Shown: piece by piece, positions 36,909 to 45,533 of the stretch | Layout: each line of letters begins with the position of its first letter | How positions within the stretch are numbered: the stretch's first letter is position 1 | Origin: Alphaproteobacteria bacterium UBA2954 | Lineage (GTDB): Bacteria > Pseudomonadota > Alphaproteobacteria > Puniceispirillales > Puniceispirillaceae | Assembly: GCA_002348585.1 (NCBI GenBank) | Contig: DEBO01000058.1 | Span: 964-64,963, forward strand | DNA length: 64,000 nucleotides | Direction of reading: 5' to 3' | The notes under the pieces: generated by a model | What the model saw: the letters and a program-made list of their open reading frames with translations, nothing else | Database searches by the model: none | What the model was told of the DNA's origin: nothing | Made by a program: the position numbers and the translations under genes

Positions 36909-38081
36909 TTGAAACTATTAATTTTGAGTTTTTTTTTCCCACCTGATTTGGCTGCTGGCTCATTTAGGTCAAACAGTCTTTCAAGGGCATTGCTTTCAAA
37001 TTTGCCAAAAAATTCAACAATTGAAATCATTACGACACAGCCAAACCGCTATAAATCATATAATAAAGATGCCAAAAAATTTGAAGCCCATAACGGATTG
37101 ACCATTTACAGGGTACAGACCCCCGAACATAATAGCGGAGCAGTCGGTCAGGTAAAAGCTTTTGCGGTATACGCCTTCACTGTTCACAATTTAGTAAAAA
37201 ACAAGCATTATGATTTAATCTTCGCAACTTCATCGCGTCTCATGACAGCAGCATTAGGGGCATATATTTCCCGACGGTCAAAAATACCACTTTACCTAGA
37301 CATTCGTGATATTTTCCCAGACACCGTAAAACATCTATTTTCTAAAGAACTTGGTCCAATCCTTAACAAGGTTTTTTCTTTCATTGAGGCATTTACAATC
37401 AAGTCAGCCACAAAGGTTAACCTGGTTTCAAATGGGTTTCTTCCTTATTTCAGAGAGAGATATCCCAAACAAACTTATACAGTTTTCACAAATGGCATTG
37501 ACCCAGAATTCGTGTACTCAGGGCAAAATTATCGTAAAAAACTAAAAAACAAAAAACTAACCGTAGTATATGCCGGCAATATCGGCGATGGCCAAGGCTT
37601 GCATCACATTATTCCAAATTTAGCGGTCAGCTACAAAGATAGATTAGTCTTCAAAATTATTGGTGATGGAAGTCGCAAGCGAGAATTGCAATCAGCATTG
37701 GAGGCTTCGTGCATCAAAAATGTATTAATTTCAAACCCAATTGAAAGAAGCAAATTAATGAATGTATATCAGTCGGCAGATATCTTGTTCCTACATTTAA
37801 ACGATTACGGAGCCTTTAAAAAAGTATTGCCATCTAAGTTGTTTGAATATGCGGCTTCAGGAAAGCCAATTTGGGCAGGGGTATCTGGTTATGCAAGGGA
37901 GTTTATTGATCAGTATATTGAAAATGCAGCAGTTTTTTCTCCTTGTGATGAGAAAAGGGCCATAATTTCATTTGAAAGCCTAGAAATTGTTACCAAACCA
38001 CGAACTAAATTTGTTGAAAAATTCACACGTGACCAAATCATGAACGAAATGTCACAAGATATTATAGAACTAATACAGTAG
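36909..38081 (+). CDS. Glycosyltransferase family 4
   Basis: The 390-residue GT-B enzyme begins at TTG 36909, with GAGTGA about seven bases upstream. N-terminal SFFFPPDLAAGSFRSNSLSRAL is the acceptor-side opening typical of WbuB-like GT4 enzymes. The C-terminal domain has VVYAGNIGDGQGLHHII near residue 220, FKIIGDGSRKREL, and LPSKLFEYAASGKPIWAG near residue 312, the nucleotide-sugar-binding E-x7-E region. It probably adds the second sugar onto the Und-PP primer made by the transferase at 39198. The reductase gene follows after five bases. Confidence 0.88.
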   Translation: MKLLILSFFFPPDLAAGSFRSNSLSRALLSNLPKNSTIEIITTQPNRYKSYNKDAKKFEAHNGLTIYRVQTPEHNSGAVGQVKAFAVYAFTVHNLVKNKHYDLIFATSSRLMTAALGAYISRRSKIPLYLDIRDIFPDTVKHLFSKELGPILNKVFSFIEAFTIKSATKVNLVSNGFLPYFRERYPKQTYTVFTNGIDPEFVYSGQNYRKKLKNKKLTVVYAGNIGDGQGLHHIIPNLAVSYKDRLVFKIIGDGSRKRELQSALEASCIKNVLISNPIERSKLMNVYQSADILFLHLNDYGAFKKVLPSKLFEYAASGKPIWAGVSGYAREFIDQYIENAAVFSPCDEKRAIISFESLEIVTKPRTKFVEKFTRDQIMNEMSQDIIELIQ

Positions 38082-38086
38082 GCAAA

Positions 38087-39073
38087 ATGCGTGTTTTTTT
38101 AACAGGGAGCAATGGTTTCATAGGCAATGCAATTGCAAATGCATTTGCAAAAGAAAATTTTGAGCTAACATTGCCAGTTCGAGACAAAACTGAGGTTAGT
38201 CTGGAACCATCAAAAAAAATATCTCATAAAAAAATTAAAACAATTGGACCCAACACCAATTGGACAAAAATGTTAGATGGAATAGACGTAGTTATTCACT
38301 GTGCCGCAAGAGCTCACCATACTCGAGAAAATAAAAAAAATGTCGAAGAATTATACAATAACATTAACGTAAAGGGCACAGTACGTTTATTCAGAGATTC
38401 GATAAAATCAGGCGTAAAAAGGTTTGTCTTTCTTAGTTCAGTCAAAGCAGTCAGTGAGATGACTTATCCAAATGATGCCTTATCCGAGCTTTCTGATTGC
38501 AAGCCTGTAGATGCATATGGAAGATCCAAACTTAAAGCAGAAATACAATTAAAAGAAATGAGTGACAATAACAAAATAGAGCTCATTATCATTAGAATGC
38601 CATTAGTGTATGGACCAAACGTAAAGGGAAATATGAGATCTCTAATCTGGGTAGCCCAGCAAAGAATTCCGCTACCTCTTCCAAAAGTTAGAAATCAAAG
38701 GTCTTTACTAGGGTTGCCGAATCTTGTTGATTTCATGCTACATGTAACGAAGCACGAAAACGTTCCACCGGGAACTTACTTTCTCAGTGATGGTTCAGAC
38801 CAGTCAACACAAGACATAATCACAGCAATTAGAACAGCATCAGGTATTCAAAATTGTCAAATATTTGTAAAAGAGGCCTTATTGCAACAAGCGTTTAGAT
38901 TGTTTGGTTTTCAAACTGTCTATCAAAAAATATTTGGGAACCTTCAAATAGATATAAGCAAAACACTATCGCAAACAGATTGGAGCCCAAAATTTTCATT
39001 TGAACAACAAATTATTGCAACATTGAATTGCCAAGATTTATTGTCATCTCAAAAATCTGAGTACAAACAATAA
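38087..39073 (+). CDS. UDP-4-keto-6-deoxy-HexNAc reductase/epimerase (WbpV/WreQ-like)
   Basis: A 328-residue extended SDR. It has LTGSNGFIGNAIANAF at the N terminus, FLSSVKAVSE near residue 126, catalytic YGRSK near 144-148, and PLVYGPNVKGNMRSLIWVAQQRIPLPLPKVRNQRSLL near residues 180-215, a block I associate with WbpV/WreQ-type enzymes that reduce UDP-4-keto-6-deoxy-GlcNAc to UDP-QuiNAc. Its substrate would come from the CapD/WbpM dehydratase at 7254. It lies between a GT4 and the initiating transferase, as in other QuiNAc-primed O-antigen loci. Confidence 0.85.
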   Translation: MRVFLTGSNGFIGNAIANAFAKENFELTLPVRDKTEVSLEPSKKISHKKIKTIGPNTNWTKMLDGIDVVIHCAARAHHTRENKKNVEELYNNINVKGTVRLFRDSIKSGVKRFVFLSSVKAVSEMTYPNDALSELSDCKPVDAYGRSKLKAEIQLKEMSDNNKIELIIIRMPLVYGPNVKGNMRSLIWVAQQRIPLPLPKVRNQRSLLGLPNLVDFMLHVTKHENVPPGTYFLSDGSDQSTQDIITAIRTASGIQNCQIFVKEALLQQAFRLFGFQTVYQKIFGNLQIDISKTLSQTDWSPKFSFEQQIIATLNCQDLLSSQKSEYKQ

Positions 39074-39197
39074 CAGTATTTAAGCCTTCAATTATTTGTG
39101 TATTAAGGAGTTATGATTGGCAGTTTATTAACAATCTGATCCAAATAAACTTTTTAGATTTATTAAACTTTTAGCCTCAATTAGAACGTTTCATCAA

Positions 39198-39764
39198 ATG
39201 TACAAAATATATTTTAAGCGACCTTTTGATTTTTCCTTAGCAATTCTATGCCTTATAATTTTGGCACCTATATTCGTCCTGTTAGGCCTCTCAATTCTGA
39301 TCTTTGATGGTGGTCCAATAATTTTTATATCTTTTCGCACCGGGAAAAATGAAAGCAAATTTAAATTATTCAAGTTCCGGTCAATGCCAGTGGGAACCAA
39401 ACTGCTTGCCAGTGACGACGCGAAAGATATAAGGATCAAGCCACTGGGAAAATTTCTAAGACGGTTTAATTTTGATGAATTGCCTCAGCTATGGAATATT
39501 CTTATTGGTGATATGTCTTTTGTGGGTCCAAGACCACCTCTCCCTTCACAAAAAGAACTCATAAAGCTGAGAAAGGAACATGGTATTTTGAACTGCCGAC
39601 CCGGTTTAACCGGCTTAGCGCAAATAAACGGCTACAATGGTATGAAAATAGAAGATAAAGCGAAGCAAGACCTTGAATATGCTTCAAAAATCACTTTTCT
39701 ATTGGACATCAAAATTATCTTGAAGACATTCTCTTATCTTGCTAAACCTCCGCCAATTTACTGA
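39198..39764 (+). CDS. Undecaprenyl-phosphate sugar-phosphate transferase (PF02397 initiating enzyme)
   Basis: The 188-residue protein is a compact PglC/WreU-type initiating transferase. It has one N-terminal membrane segment (residues 12-36), GKNESKFKLFKFRSM near residue 50, the catalytic Asp-Glu in FNFDELPQLWNILIGDMSFVGPRPPL near residue 95, and RPGLTGLAQINGYNG near residue 135. It moves a sugar-1-phosphate, here probably QuiNAc-1-P, from UDP-sugar to undecaprenyl phosphate at the inner membrane. It ends the right arm; a 124-base gap without a clear promoter precedes it. Confidence 0.93.
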   Translation: MYKIYFKRPFDFSLAILCLIILAPIFVLLGLSILIFDGGPIIFISFRTGKNESKFKLFKFRSMPVGTKLLASDDAKDIRIKPLGKFLRRFNFDELPQLWNILIGDMSFVGPRPPLPSQKELIKLRKEHGILNCRPGLTGLAQINGYNGMKIEDKAKQDLEYASKITFLLDIKIILKTFSYLAKPPPIY

Positions 39765-39876
39765 TACAAGCATTCAACATTTCAAAATTTTCAACTACCA
39801 TTATGGATTAAATAAACAACATCCACTCCCACTTTTTGCCCGAATCCAGAAATTCAGGTGCAGTCAAAACATATTT

Positions 39877-40938
39877 CTATACTTTGTTGCCTCTTATTAC
39901 TCCCACAATAGATACATATAAAACCCCAATTCCCGCTCCAAAAAGGACACTTAGAAGGATTGTCCTAATATTATTTCTTTTTTTCTTAAAAACTGTGGAT
40001 TCAGATGTGAATAGCACACTTTTAAAAACGCTCTGATTGACCACAGGTGTTTTGGAAAATATTTCTAACGCCTGCTCAACTCTTGTATCCATTTTAATAA
40101 ACTGTTTCTTTCTTATGGTAGAAAATAATTCTTGCGAAGCTTGGTCAGTTATTGAAGGACCATAATTCTGTTCCTCTTGTTCAAGCATTTTTTGAAGGCT
40201 ATTTATTTGTGAATCAAAAACTCCGATGTGATGAAGATTTTGCTCTAGCACGGAATTAAGGATGTTTTTAACGCGGATTTGAATAATTTCACGCACGTTT
40301 TCGTTTGCACGCACTCCTACTTCCTCAAGAATCTTTAACCACTTCTCTTGATTGTTAAATTCAAATCTCACAGTCCAATTCGGGTACATCTGTTTCCAAC
40401 GGGTAGTTGACGATAAAGTAGGTGGCACAATAGAGACCCTCCCGGCGAGTCTTGCTATGGCGATTTCATATTCTCGTGCATTCTCATAATCTTGTTCTTC
40501 CAGCAGGCGGTGTTTCTTAAATGCCTTTTCTAATAATGTGCGATTACTCCATTGTTCTAGAAAAAGTTTAATTAAATTAGCTTCTGGTGTTTTGCTAAAA
40601 TCCGGCACTGGAGGTAAGCCCCCCCCCCTATTTTTGTTCGCTTTTGTTGTTTGCCCAAACGATGGGTTGAATGGAGGAGCAAAAAATTTCTCATTTTCAT
40701 CTCTCAAGATTAAGAGAACACCCTGAGCGTTGAACAGTGTATATTGCTCTGCTTCTTCAGCACTGATTGGTTTAATTTCTGTAACTGCAACAGAATTTTG
40801 TTCTGGGCCAAAAATCAAAAACCCAGAAACGATTATTGAACATAATGTAGAGCAGAGCAAAATAATCCATTTGCCGCGCCAAAGGGTTTCAAGCACTCTT
40901 AATAAGTCTAGGTCATCTTTTGATTGACTGTAGTTCAT
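39877..40938 (-). CDS. Wzz-like chain-length determinant protein
   Basis: The ATG at 40936-40938 gives MNYSQSKDDLDLLRVLETLWRGK and 353 residues. There are two membrane segments, near residues 24-44 and 325-345, with a long periplasmic region that is predicted to be helical around residues 220-270. This is the Wzz/PCP-1 topology that sets polymer length with Wzy. The C terminus ends soon after the second helix with no kinase domain. A run of ten G in the coding strand (40619-40628) encodes Arg104-Gly107 and would shift the frame if it slipped by one base. The gene faces the transferase gene convergently. Confidence 0.82.
   Translation of the reverse strand: MNYSQSKDDLDLLRVLETLWRGKWIILLCSTLCSIIVSGFLIFGPEQNSVAVTEIKPISAEEAEQYTLFNAQGVLLILRDENEKFFAPPFNPSFGQTTKANKNRGGGLPPVPDFSKTPEANLIKLFLEQWSNRTLLEKAFKKHRLLEEQDYENAREYEIAIARLAGRVSIVPPTLSSTTRWKQMYPNWTVRFEFNNQEKWLKILEEVGVRANENVREIIQIRVKNILNSVLEQNLHHIGVFDSQINSLQKMLEQEEQNYGPSITDQASQELFSTIRKKQFIKMDTRVEQALEIFSKTPVVNQSVFKSVLFTSESTVFKKKRNNIRTILLSVLFGAGIGVLYVSIVGVIRGNKV
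40619..40628 (-). repeat. Homopolymeric G10 tract inside the wzz-like gene
   Basis: Ten consecutive C on the plus strand (G on the coding strand) lie in frame at codons 104-107, encoding Arg-Gly-Gly-Gly. The tract stands out in an AT-rich gene and is in frame at exactly this length. Mononucleotide G/C tracts of this length are classical slippage sites in phase-variable surface genes. Confidence 0.9.
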
Positions 40939-41104
40939 AATGATTTTCAATTTTCACTGTTGTAATTAATTCAATTTTCAGGTTGCTACAAATGGGGGAA
41001 TATTTCTTGTAAATTTTAACTCTCTTAAACTAACACTCCCCGGCATGGCAACAATCTCACAGCGAAAAACTCTTGAAGAATATATTGGTTCATTTGTGAA
41101 ATAT

Positions 41105-42112
41105 CTAAACATCAAAATAAATTCGATACCATTCAACAAATTTTTCAATACCGTCAGTGACTGATGTTTTAGGTTTATAATGAAAATACTTACCTAGATC
41201 AACTACATCTGCATATGTGGCAAGCATATCTCCAGCCTGCATCGGCAACATCTCTAATGCCGCCCTTTTGCCGAGAGCTGTCTCCAAAATTTTAATAAAG
41301 TTCAATAAGGTTACTGGCTTACTATTGCCAATATTGTATATCGACCATGGGGCAAAACTAGAAGATGGATCCGGTTTATCTCCCTGCCAATATTTATTGG
41401 GTTTAGCAGGGTGGTCAATAACACGCATAATTCCATCGATAATATCATCTATGTATGTGAAATCACGCTTGTGATTTCCATTATTAAACACCGGTATTGG
41501 ATTACCAGACAATATTGCCTGAGTAAATTTAAAAGGGGCCATATCTGGTCTTCCCCAGGGTCCATAAACCGTAAAAAATCTTAAGCCAGTGGTTGGCAGG
41601 TTATACAGATGACTGTAAGCATGAGCCATTAATTCATTTGATTTTTTACTGGCCGCATAGAGTGATAACGGATGATCAACATTTTGTTGCGTCGAATAAG
41701 GAATATTTAGATTAGCGCCATAAACACTTGACGAGCTCGCGTAAATATAGTGATCAACTTTATATTGTCGGCAACACTCTAGAATATTTGCAAAGCCAAC
41801 CAAGTTGCTTTGTATGTAGATATCTGGATTATCAATAGAATGCCGCACGCCAGCCTGCGCAGCAAGATTAACGACGCGTTGTGGCTTATATTCTGAAAAC
41901 ACCTGTTCCATAGCGTTTCTATCTGAAATATCAAAACGCAGGTGAGAATAGTTCTTGTGATGCAAATGTCGTTCAAGACGCGCCTCTTTTAACGCTGGAT
42001 CATAGTAATTATTATGATTATCAACGCCTATAACCGTGATACCTTTTTCAAGGAGCTTGATACATAACTCTGAGCCGATAAATCCTGCGGATCCGGTTAC
42101 AAGGATTTTCAT
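41105..42112 (-). CDS. UDP-glucuronate 4-epimerase-type SDR (CapI/LspL-like)
   Basis: The 335-residue protein starts at ATG 42110-42112 (MKILVTGSAGFIGSE). It follows the UDP-GlcA 4-epimerase pattern: VDNHNNYYDPALKEARL near residue 35, NLAAQAGVRHSIDNPDIY near residue 82, ASSSSVYG near residue 125, catalytic YAASK near residue 147, and FFTVYGPWGRPDMAPFKFTQAIL near residue 175. It would supply UDP-galacturonate from UDP-glucuronate. It is the outermost gene of the polysaccharide locus on this side, separated from the wzz-like gene by 166 bases. Confidence 0.9.
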   Translation of the reverse strand: MKILVTGSAGFIGSELCIKLLEKGITVIGVDNHNNYYDPALKEARLERHLHHKNYSHLRFDISDRNAMEQVFSEYKPQRVVNLAAQAGVRHSIDNPDIYIQSNLVGFANILECCRQYKVDHYIYASSSSVYGANLNIPYSTQQNVDHPLSLYAASKKSNELMAHAYSHLYNLPTTGLRFFTVYGPWGRPDMAPFKFTQAILSGNPIPVFNNGNHKRDFTYIDDIIDGIMRVIDHPAKPNKYWQGDKPDPSSSFAPWSIYNIGNSKPVTLLNFIKILETALGKRAALEMLPMQAGDMLATYADVVDLGKYFHYKPKTSVTDGIEKFVEWYRIYFDV

Positions 42113-42350
42113 TACGATATCCGCCTGAACCAATTCAAATCAATAAGGCCTGTTTGGTCGTTAGCCACTATTTTCAACATCATCTTCTACTCAAAAATGA
42201 CTTCATCATAAGTGTGCATAAATTTAACCCCTTCACAAGTCAAACACCGCCTAAATCATCAAAGTAAGTTTTCAAAACTTGCAAATTCCACTTCGAGCGA
42301 AGATGATATAATCTAACGACGTTACTCTGAGATGAAGGTCAAGCATTATC

Positions 42351-43175
42351 ATGCATATTCATTCCCTAAGCCCCACTCTTGGCTCTGTCATTCTCGGCCT
42401 TAACCTCAGCCAGCCTCTCACAGAAGATATACTAGCTGAACTGCGCGCCGTTTGGCTGGACCGGCAAGTGATCGTTCTGCGAAACCAATCTCTATCCTCT
42501 GACCAATATCTCGCATTTGCACGGCAACTGGGCACGCCTGACATTTATCCCTTCCTAAAAGGTCTTGAGGGCTTCCCTGAAATTACCCCTATTTTAAAAA
42601 AAGAAACAGAGACAGTAAATTTCGGCGGTGTCTGGCATTCTGACACCACCTATCAGCCCCGCCCACCCATGGCGACTATGCTATATGCACTGGAATTACC
42701 CCCTATTGGCGGAGACACCCTATTTTCCAACCAGGTCCAAGCTTATGAGACCCTATCCGATGGGCTGAAAGAGACACTGGCCACGCTCAAGATAATCTGC
42801 CGACCAGATAAAATTACGGCCATGGCCACGAGGGCAGACAGAATTGCTGAACAGGGACGAGACACAAGTAAAGATAACTTAGTCGGCATCCATCCTGTCA
42901 TTCGCACGCATCCAGAGACCGAGAGAAAATCCTTATATGTTAATCCGGCACACAGCTGTCATTTTGAAGGCTGGTCAATTGCTGAAAGTGACGGGCTATT
43001 GAATTTTTTGTATGCACATCAAATCAGGGAGGAATTTCAATGCCGTCATGTTTGGCAAGAGGGTGATTTGGCGATATGGGACAACCGCTGCACACTTCAT
43101 TATCCTGTCAATGACTATCATGGACACAGACGCTTGTTACATCGCATCACACTGAAAGGTGACAAACCGGTCTGA
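42351..43175 (+). CDS. TauD/TfdA-family Fe(II)/2-oxoglutarate dioxygenase
   Basis: The 274-residue product has the TauD fold signature. HSDTTYQPRPP near residue 97 gives the metal-binding His-x-Asp pair, GGDTLFSNQVQAYETLSD follows, and WDNRCTLHYPVNDYHGHRRLLHRI near the C terminus supplies the distal His and the 2-oxoglutarate-binding Arg. Members oxidise taurine, alkyl sulfonates, aromatic ethers or other small acids, and the sequence does not show which. A DMT-type exporter follows closely on the same strand, so the pair may form a small catabolic or detoxification unit. GC returns toward the level of the flanks here. Confidence 0.9.
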   Translation: MHIHSLSPTLGSVILGLNLSQPLTEDILAELRAVWLDRQVIVLRNQSLSSDQYLAFARQLGTPDIYPFLKGLEGFPEITPILKKETETVNFGGVWHSDTTYQPRPPMATMLYALELPPIGGDTLFSNQVQAYETLSDGLKETLATLKIICRPDKITAMATRADRIAEQGRDTSKDNLVGIHPVIRTHPETERKSLYVNPAHSCHFEGWSIAESDGLLNFLYAHQIREEFQCRHVWQEGDLAIWDNRCTLHYPVNDYHGHRRLLHRITLKGDKPV

Positions 43176-43201
43176 TAGGACCCGGCTGTCAGTTGCCTGC
43201 A

Positions 43202-44104
43202 ATGGAACTCTGGATCATTATCACTGTAATTGCTGCCACGACCCAAACCCTGCGGTCTGCAGGACAGAAAAAAATGAAATCAGTGATGGGGGATTTTGGG
43301 GCCAGCTATATCCGGTTTTCTTATGCGTTGCCTTTCGCTGCACTTTGGCTCTGGCTGTGGATGCAGTCAACCGAACAAAGCATGCCCCAAACCACACAGA
43401 TGTTCTGGCTATGGGTCAGCATAGGCGGCTTGATGCAAGTGATCTTCACGGTCCTTCTGATCACTCTATTTAATCACAGAAATTTTGCGGCCGGTACCGC
43501 CTTTTCAAAAACTGAAGTTCTGCAAGCTGCTATTTTTGAAGCGCTTATTATTGGCGAAATTGTGAATTTTCAGGTCGGGTTGGCTATTGCAATTGGCGTG
43601 TTAGCAATCCTAATGCTGTCCTTTCACAAATCTGATATAGGGCTGTCTGGCCTATTTTCATCTCTGCGGTCTAAACAGTCTCTTTTAGGTCTGGCAGCTG
43701 GCGCATTTTTAGGTCTATCCACAGTCAGCTTTCGGGCAGCAACCGATTCGCTTGCCACAGGTGATATTGTGCTAAGAGCCTCTATGTCAGCTGCAACATC
43801 AACCTTATTGCAAACATTTTTCATGGGCGGGATCATGTTTCTGATGGCAAGACGTGAACTTGTTCTTTCCTTTACAAACTGGCGTTCTGCCTGGCCAGTT
43901 GGCCTATTTGGCGCCATCACAACAGCGTGTTGGTTTACAGCATTCTCGCTGGAAAATGTTGCTTCTGTTCGGGCTGTCGGACAAGTTGAACTTTTGATTA
44001 CACTTGGTTTTTCCATTCTATTTTTCAAAGAAAAAACGTCCCGTGTAGAACTGTTAGCCATTGCGCTATTGGCCTTATCCATCATTCTGGTATTAATAAA
44101 TTAA
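43202..44104 (+). CDS. EamA/DMT-family transporter
   Basis: A membrane protein of about 300 residues with ten predicted helices arranged as two EamA-type repeats, each ending in a short basic loop. The first repeat starts with MELWIIITVIAATTQTLRSAG and the second is near residues 155-300 with FGAITTACWFTAFSLENVASVRAVGQVELL, a typical EamA half. A TTG at 43193 in the same frame is an alternative start closer to AGGA (43177-43180). The gene follows the TauD-type gene by about 20 bases and is likely co-transcribed. Substrate is unknown; many homologues export amino acids or metabolites. Confidence 0.85.
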   Translation: MELWIIITVIAATTQTLRSAGQKKMKSVMGDFGASYIRFSYALPFAALWLWLWMQSTEQSMPQTTQMFWLWVSIGGLMQVIFTVLLITLFNHRNFAAGTAFSKTEVLQAAIFEALIIGEIVNFQVGLAIAIGVLAILMLSFHKSDIGLSGLFSSLRSKQSLLGLAAGAFLGLSTVSFRAATDSLATGDIVLRASMSAATSTLLQTFFMGGIMFLMARRELVLSFTNWRSAWPVGLFGAITTACWFTAFSLENVASVRAVGQVELLITLGFSILFFKEKTSRVELLAIALLALSIILVLIN

Positions 44105-44242
44105 TGGAAAAATACTTTGGTAAGCCAAGAAAACTATTCCAAATAGAGAAAAAGATGGTTCTTCATTTAAATTTTGCTTTGGAAACCTGACATTTTGTTC
44201 TATTACCTCTCACACTATAAAAACGTACTATTGGAGGATTGA

Positions 44243-45469
44243 ATGAAATTTCGTTCATTAATGTTGGCCGCAGGTGCCCTAGCACTGACAGCTGGACCAG
44301 CAACAACTGCCTTGGCGAAAGTTGAAGGGGATACTATCGTTCTCGGCTCAGCTATTTCCCTAACAGGTAAATATGCAACCAACGGTTTGCACACACAGCG
44401 CGGTTACGATTATGCTGCAAAAGTCATCAACGAGGCTGGCGGCGTTAATGTCGGTGGCAAAAGCTACAAATTAGCTATTAAGTACTATGACGATGAATCA
44501 ACACCTGCCCGTGGCGCACAACTTGCTGAACGTCTTATTCAGCAGGATGGAGTTGAATTTATGCTTGGCCCATATAGCTCTGGCATGACAAAGGCAATTG
44601 CCCCAGTGTCAGAAAAATTTGGTGTACCAATGGTTGAAGCGGAAGGTGCATCACGATCGCTGTTCACGCAAGGCTATAAGTATTTGTTTGCTGTGCTTTC
44701 AACATCAGAGCAGTATCTCGCATCGGCTGTGCACATGGCCGCTGAGGAAAGAAAGAAAAATTTCAGAAGCCCGTCTGAAGTGCGCGTTGCCTTAGCATTC
44801 GAGGGCGACCCGTTCTCAATGGACGTGCGGGCCGGTGTTCTCGACAATATCGCTGAATATGACATGAAAGTCGTTATTGATGACCAATTGCCAGCAGACT
44901 TGTCAGATATGTCAACAACACTCACAAAGGTAAAGGCGCTAAAGCCTGATATTCTGATCATTTCCGGTCACTCAAAAGGTGCCGCCACAGCTGCACGTCA
45001 GATCGACGAAATGAAAGTAAATGTTCCAATGATTGCACTAACACATTGTGAAGCTGCAAAAGTTCAGGAAAAGTTCCCGAACGCTGCTACGGGTTTCCTT
45101 TGCCCAACACAGTGGGTGGAAACATTGTCAAAATCTGACCCAATGTTTGGAAGTGCAATGGATTGGAATGAAGGCTTCAAAAAAGAATATCCTTCATACA
45201 CCTCTGTTCCTTACCAGTCAGCTCAGGCATCTGCCGCTGTTTATGTCTGGAAGGAAGGCTTCGAAAAAGCTAACAGCTTTGAGAAAAACACCGTAAGAGA
45301 TGCTCTCTCAGCAGTTGAGATGGAAACCTTCTACGGTGATATCAAATTTTCTGAAGCAGGAAACAATATTGCAAAACCAATGTTCATGCGTCAAATCGGT
45401 GCGGATGGTTCGTACAGACTTGTTGAGTCTTTCAAAGACATGGCATTTCCACGCAACGTGACATACTAA
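44243..45469 (+). CDS. Branched-chain-amino-acid-type ABC transporter, periplasmic binding protein
   Basis: The 408-residue protein has a clear Sec signal peptide (MKFRSLMLAAGALALTAGPATTALA) with cleavage expected near residue 25. The mature part is a type I periplasmic binding protein: TIVLGSAISLTGKYATNG, YYDDESTPARGAQLAERLI near residue 93 and FMLGPYSSGMTKAIAPVSEKFGVPMVEAEGAS near residue 115. It delivers an amino acid, amide or urea-like solute to the LivHMGF-type transporter encoded downstream. GGAGGA just upstream of the ATG is a strong ribosome-binding site. A strong hairpin after the stop probably raises its expression over that of the permeases. Confidence 0.93.
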   Translation: MKFRSLMLAAGALALTAGPATTALAKVEGDTIVLGSAISLTGKYATNGLHTQRGYDYAAKVINEAGGVNVGGKSYKLAIKYYDDESTPARGAQLAERLIQQDGVEFMLGPYSSGMTKAIAPVSEKFGVPMVEAEGASRSLFTQGYKYLFAVLSTSEQYLASAVHMAAEERKKNFRSPSEVRVALAFEGDPFSMDVRAGVLDNIAEYDMKVVIDDQLPADLSDMSTTLTKVKALKPDILIISGHSKGAATAARQIDEMKVNVPMIALTHCEAAKVQEKFPNAATGFLCPTQWVETLSKSDPMFGSAMDWNEGFKKEYPSYTSVPYQSAQASAAVYVWKEGFEKANSFEKNTVRDALSAVEMETFYGDIKFSEAGNNIAKPMFMRQIGADGSYRLVESFKDMAFPRNVTY

Positions 45470-45482
45470 TTAAAATCAATTA

Positions 45483-45512
45483 AAAGAAAGGGCCAATTGG
45501 CCCTTTCTTTTA
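45483..45512 (+). terminator. Intra-operon terminator-like hairpin after the binding-protein gene
   Basis: AAAGAAAGGGCC (45483-45494) pairs perfectly over 12 bp with GGCCCTTTCTTT (45499-45510) around an AATT loop, and the 3' arm ends in T-rich sequence. The hairpin lies between the binding-protein stop and livH. As in other ABC operons it probably acts as a partial terminator or 3' stabiliser that keeps binding protein in excess over permease. Confidence 0.85.
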
Positions 45513-45533
45513 TAAATTTTTCCGGAGACATTT

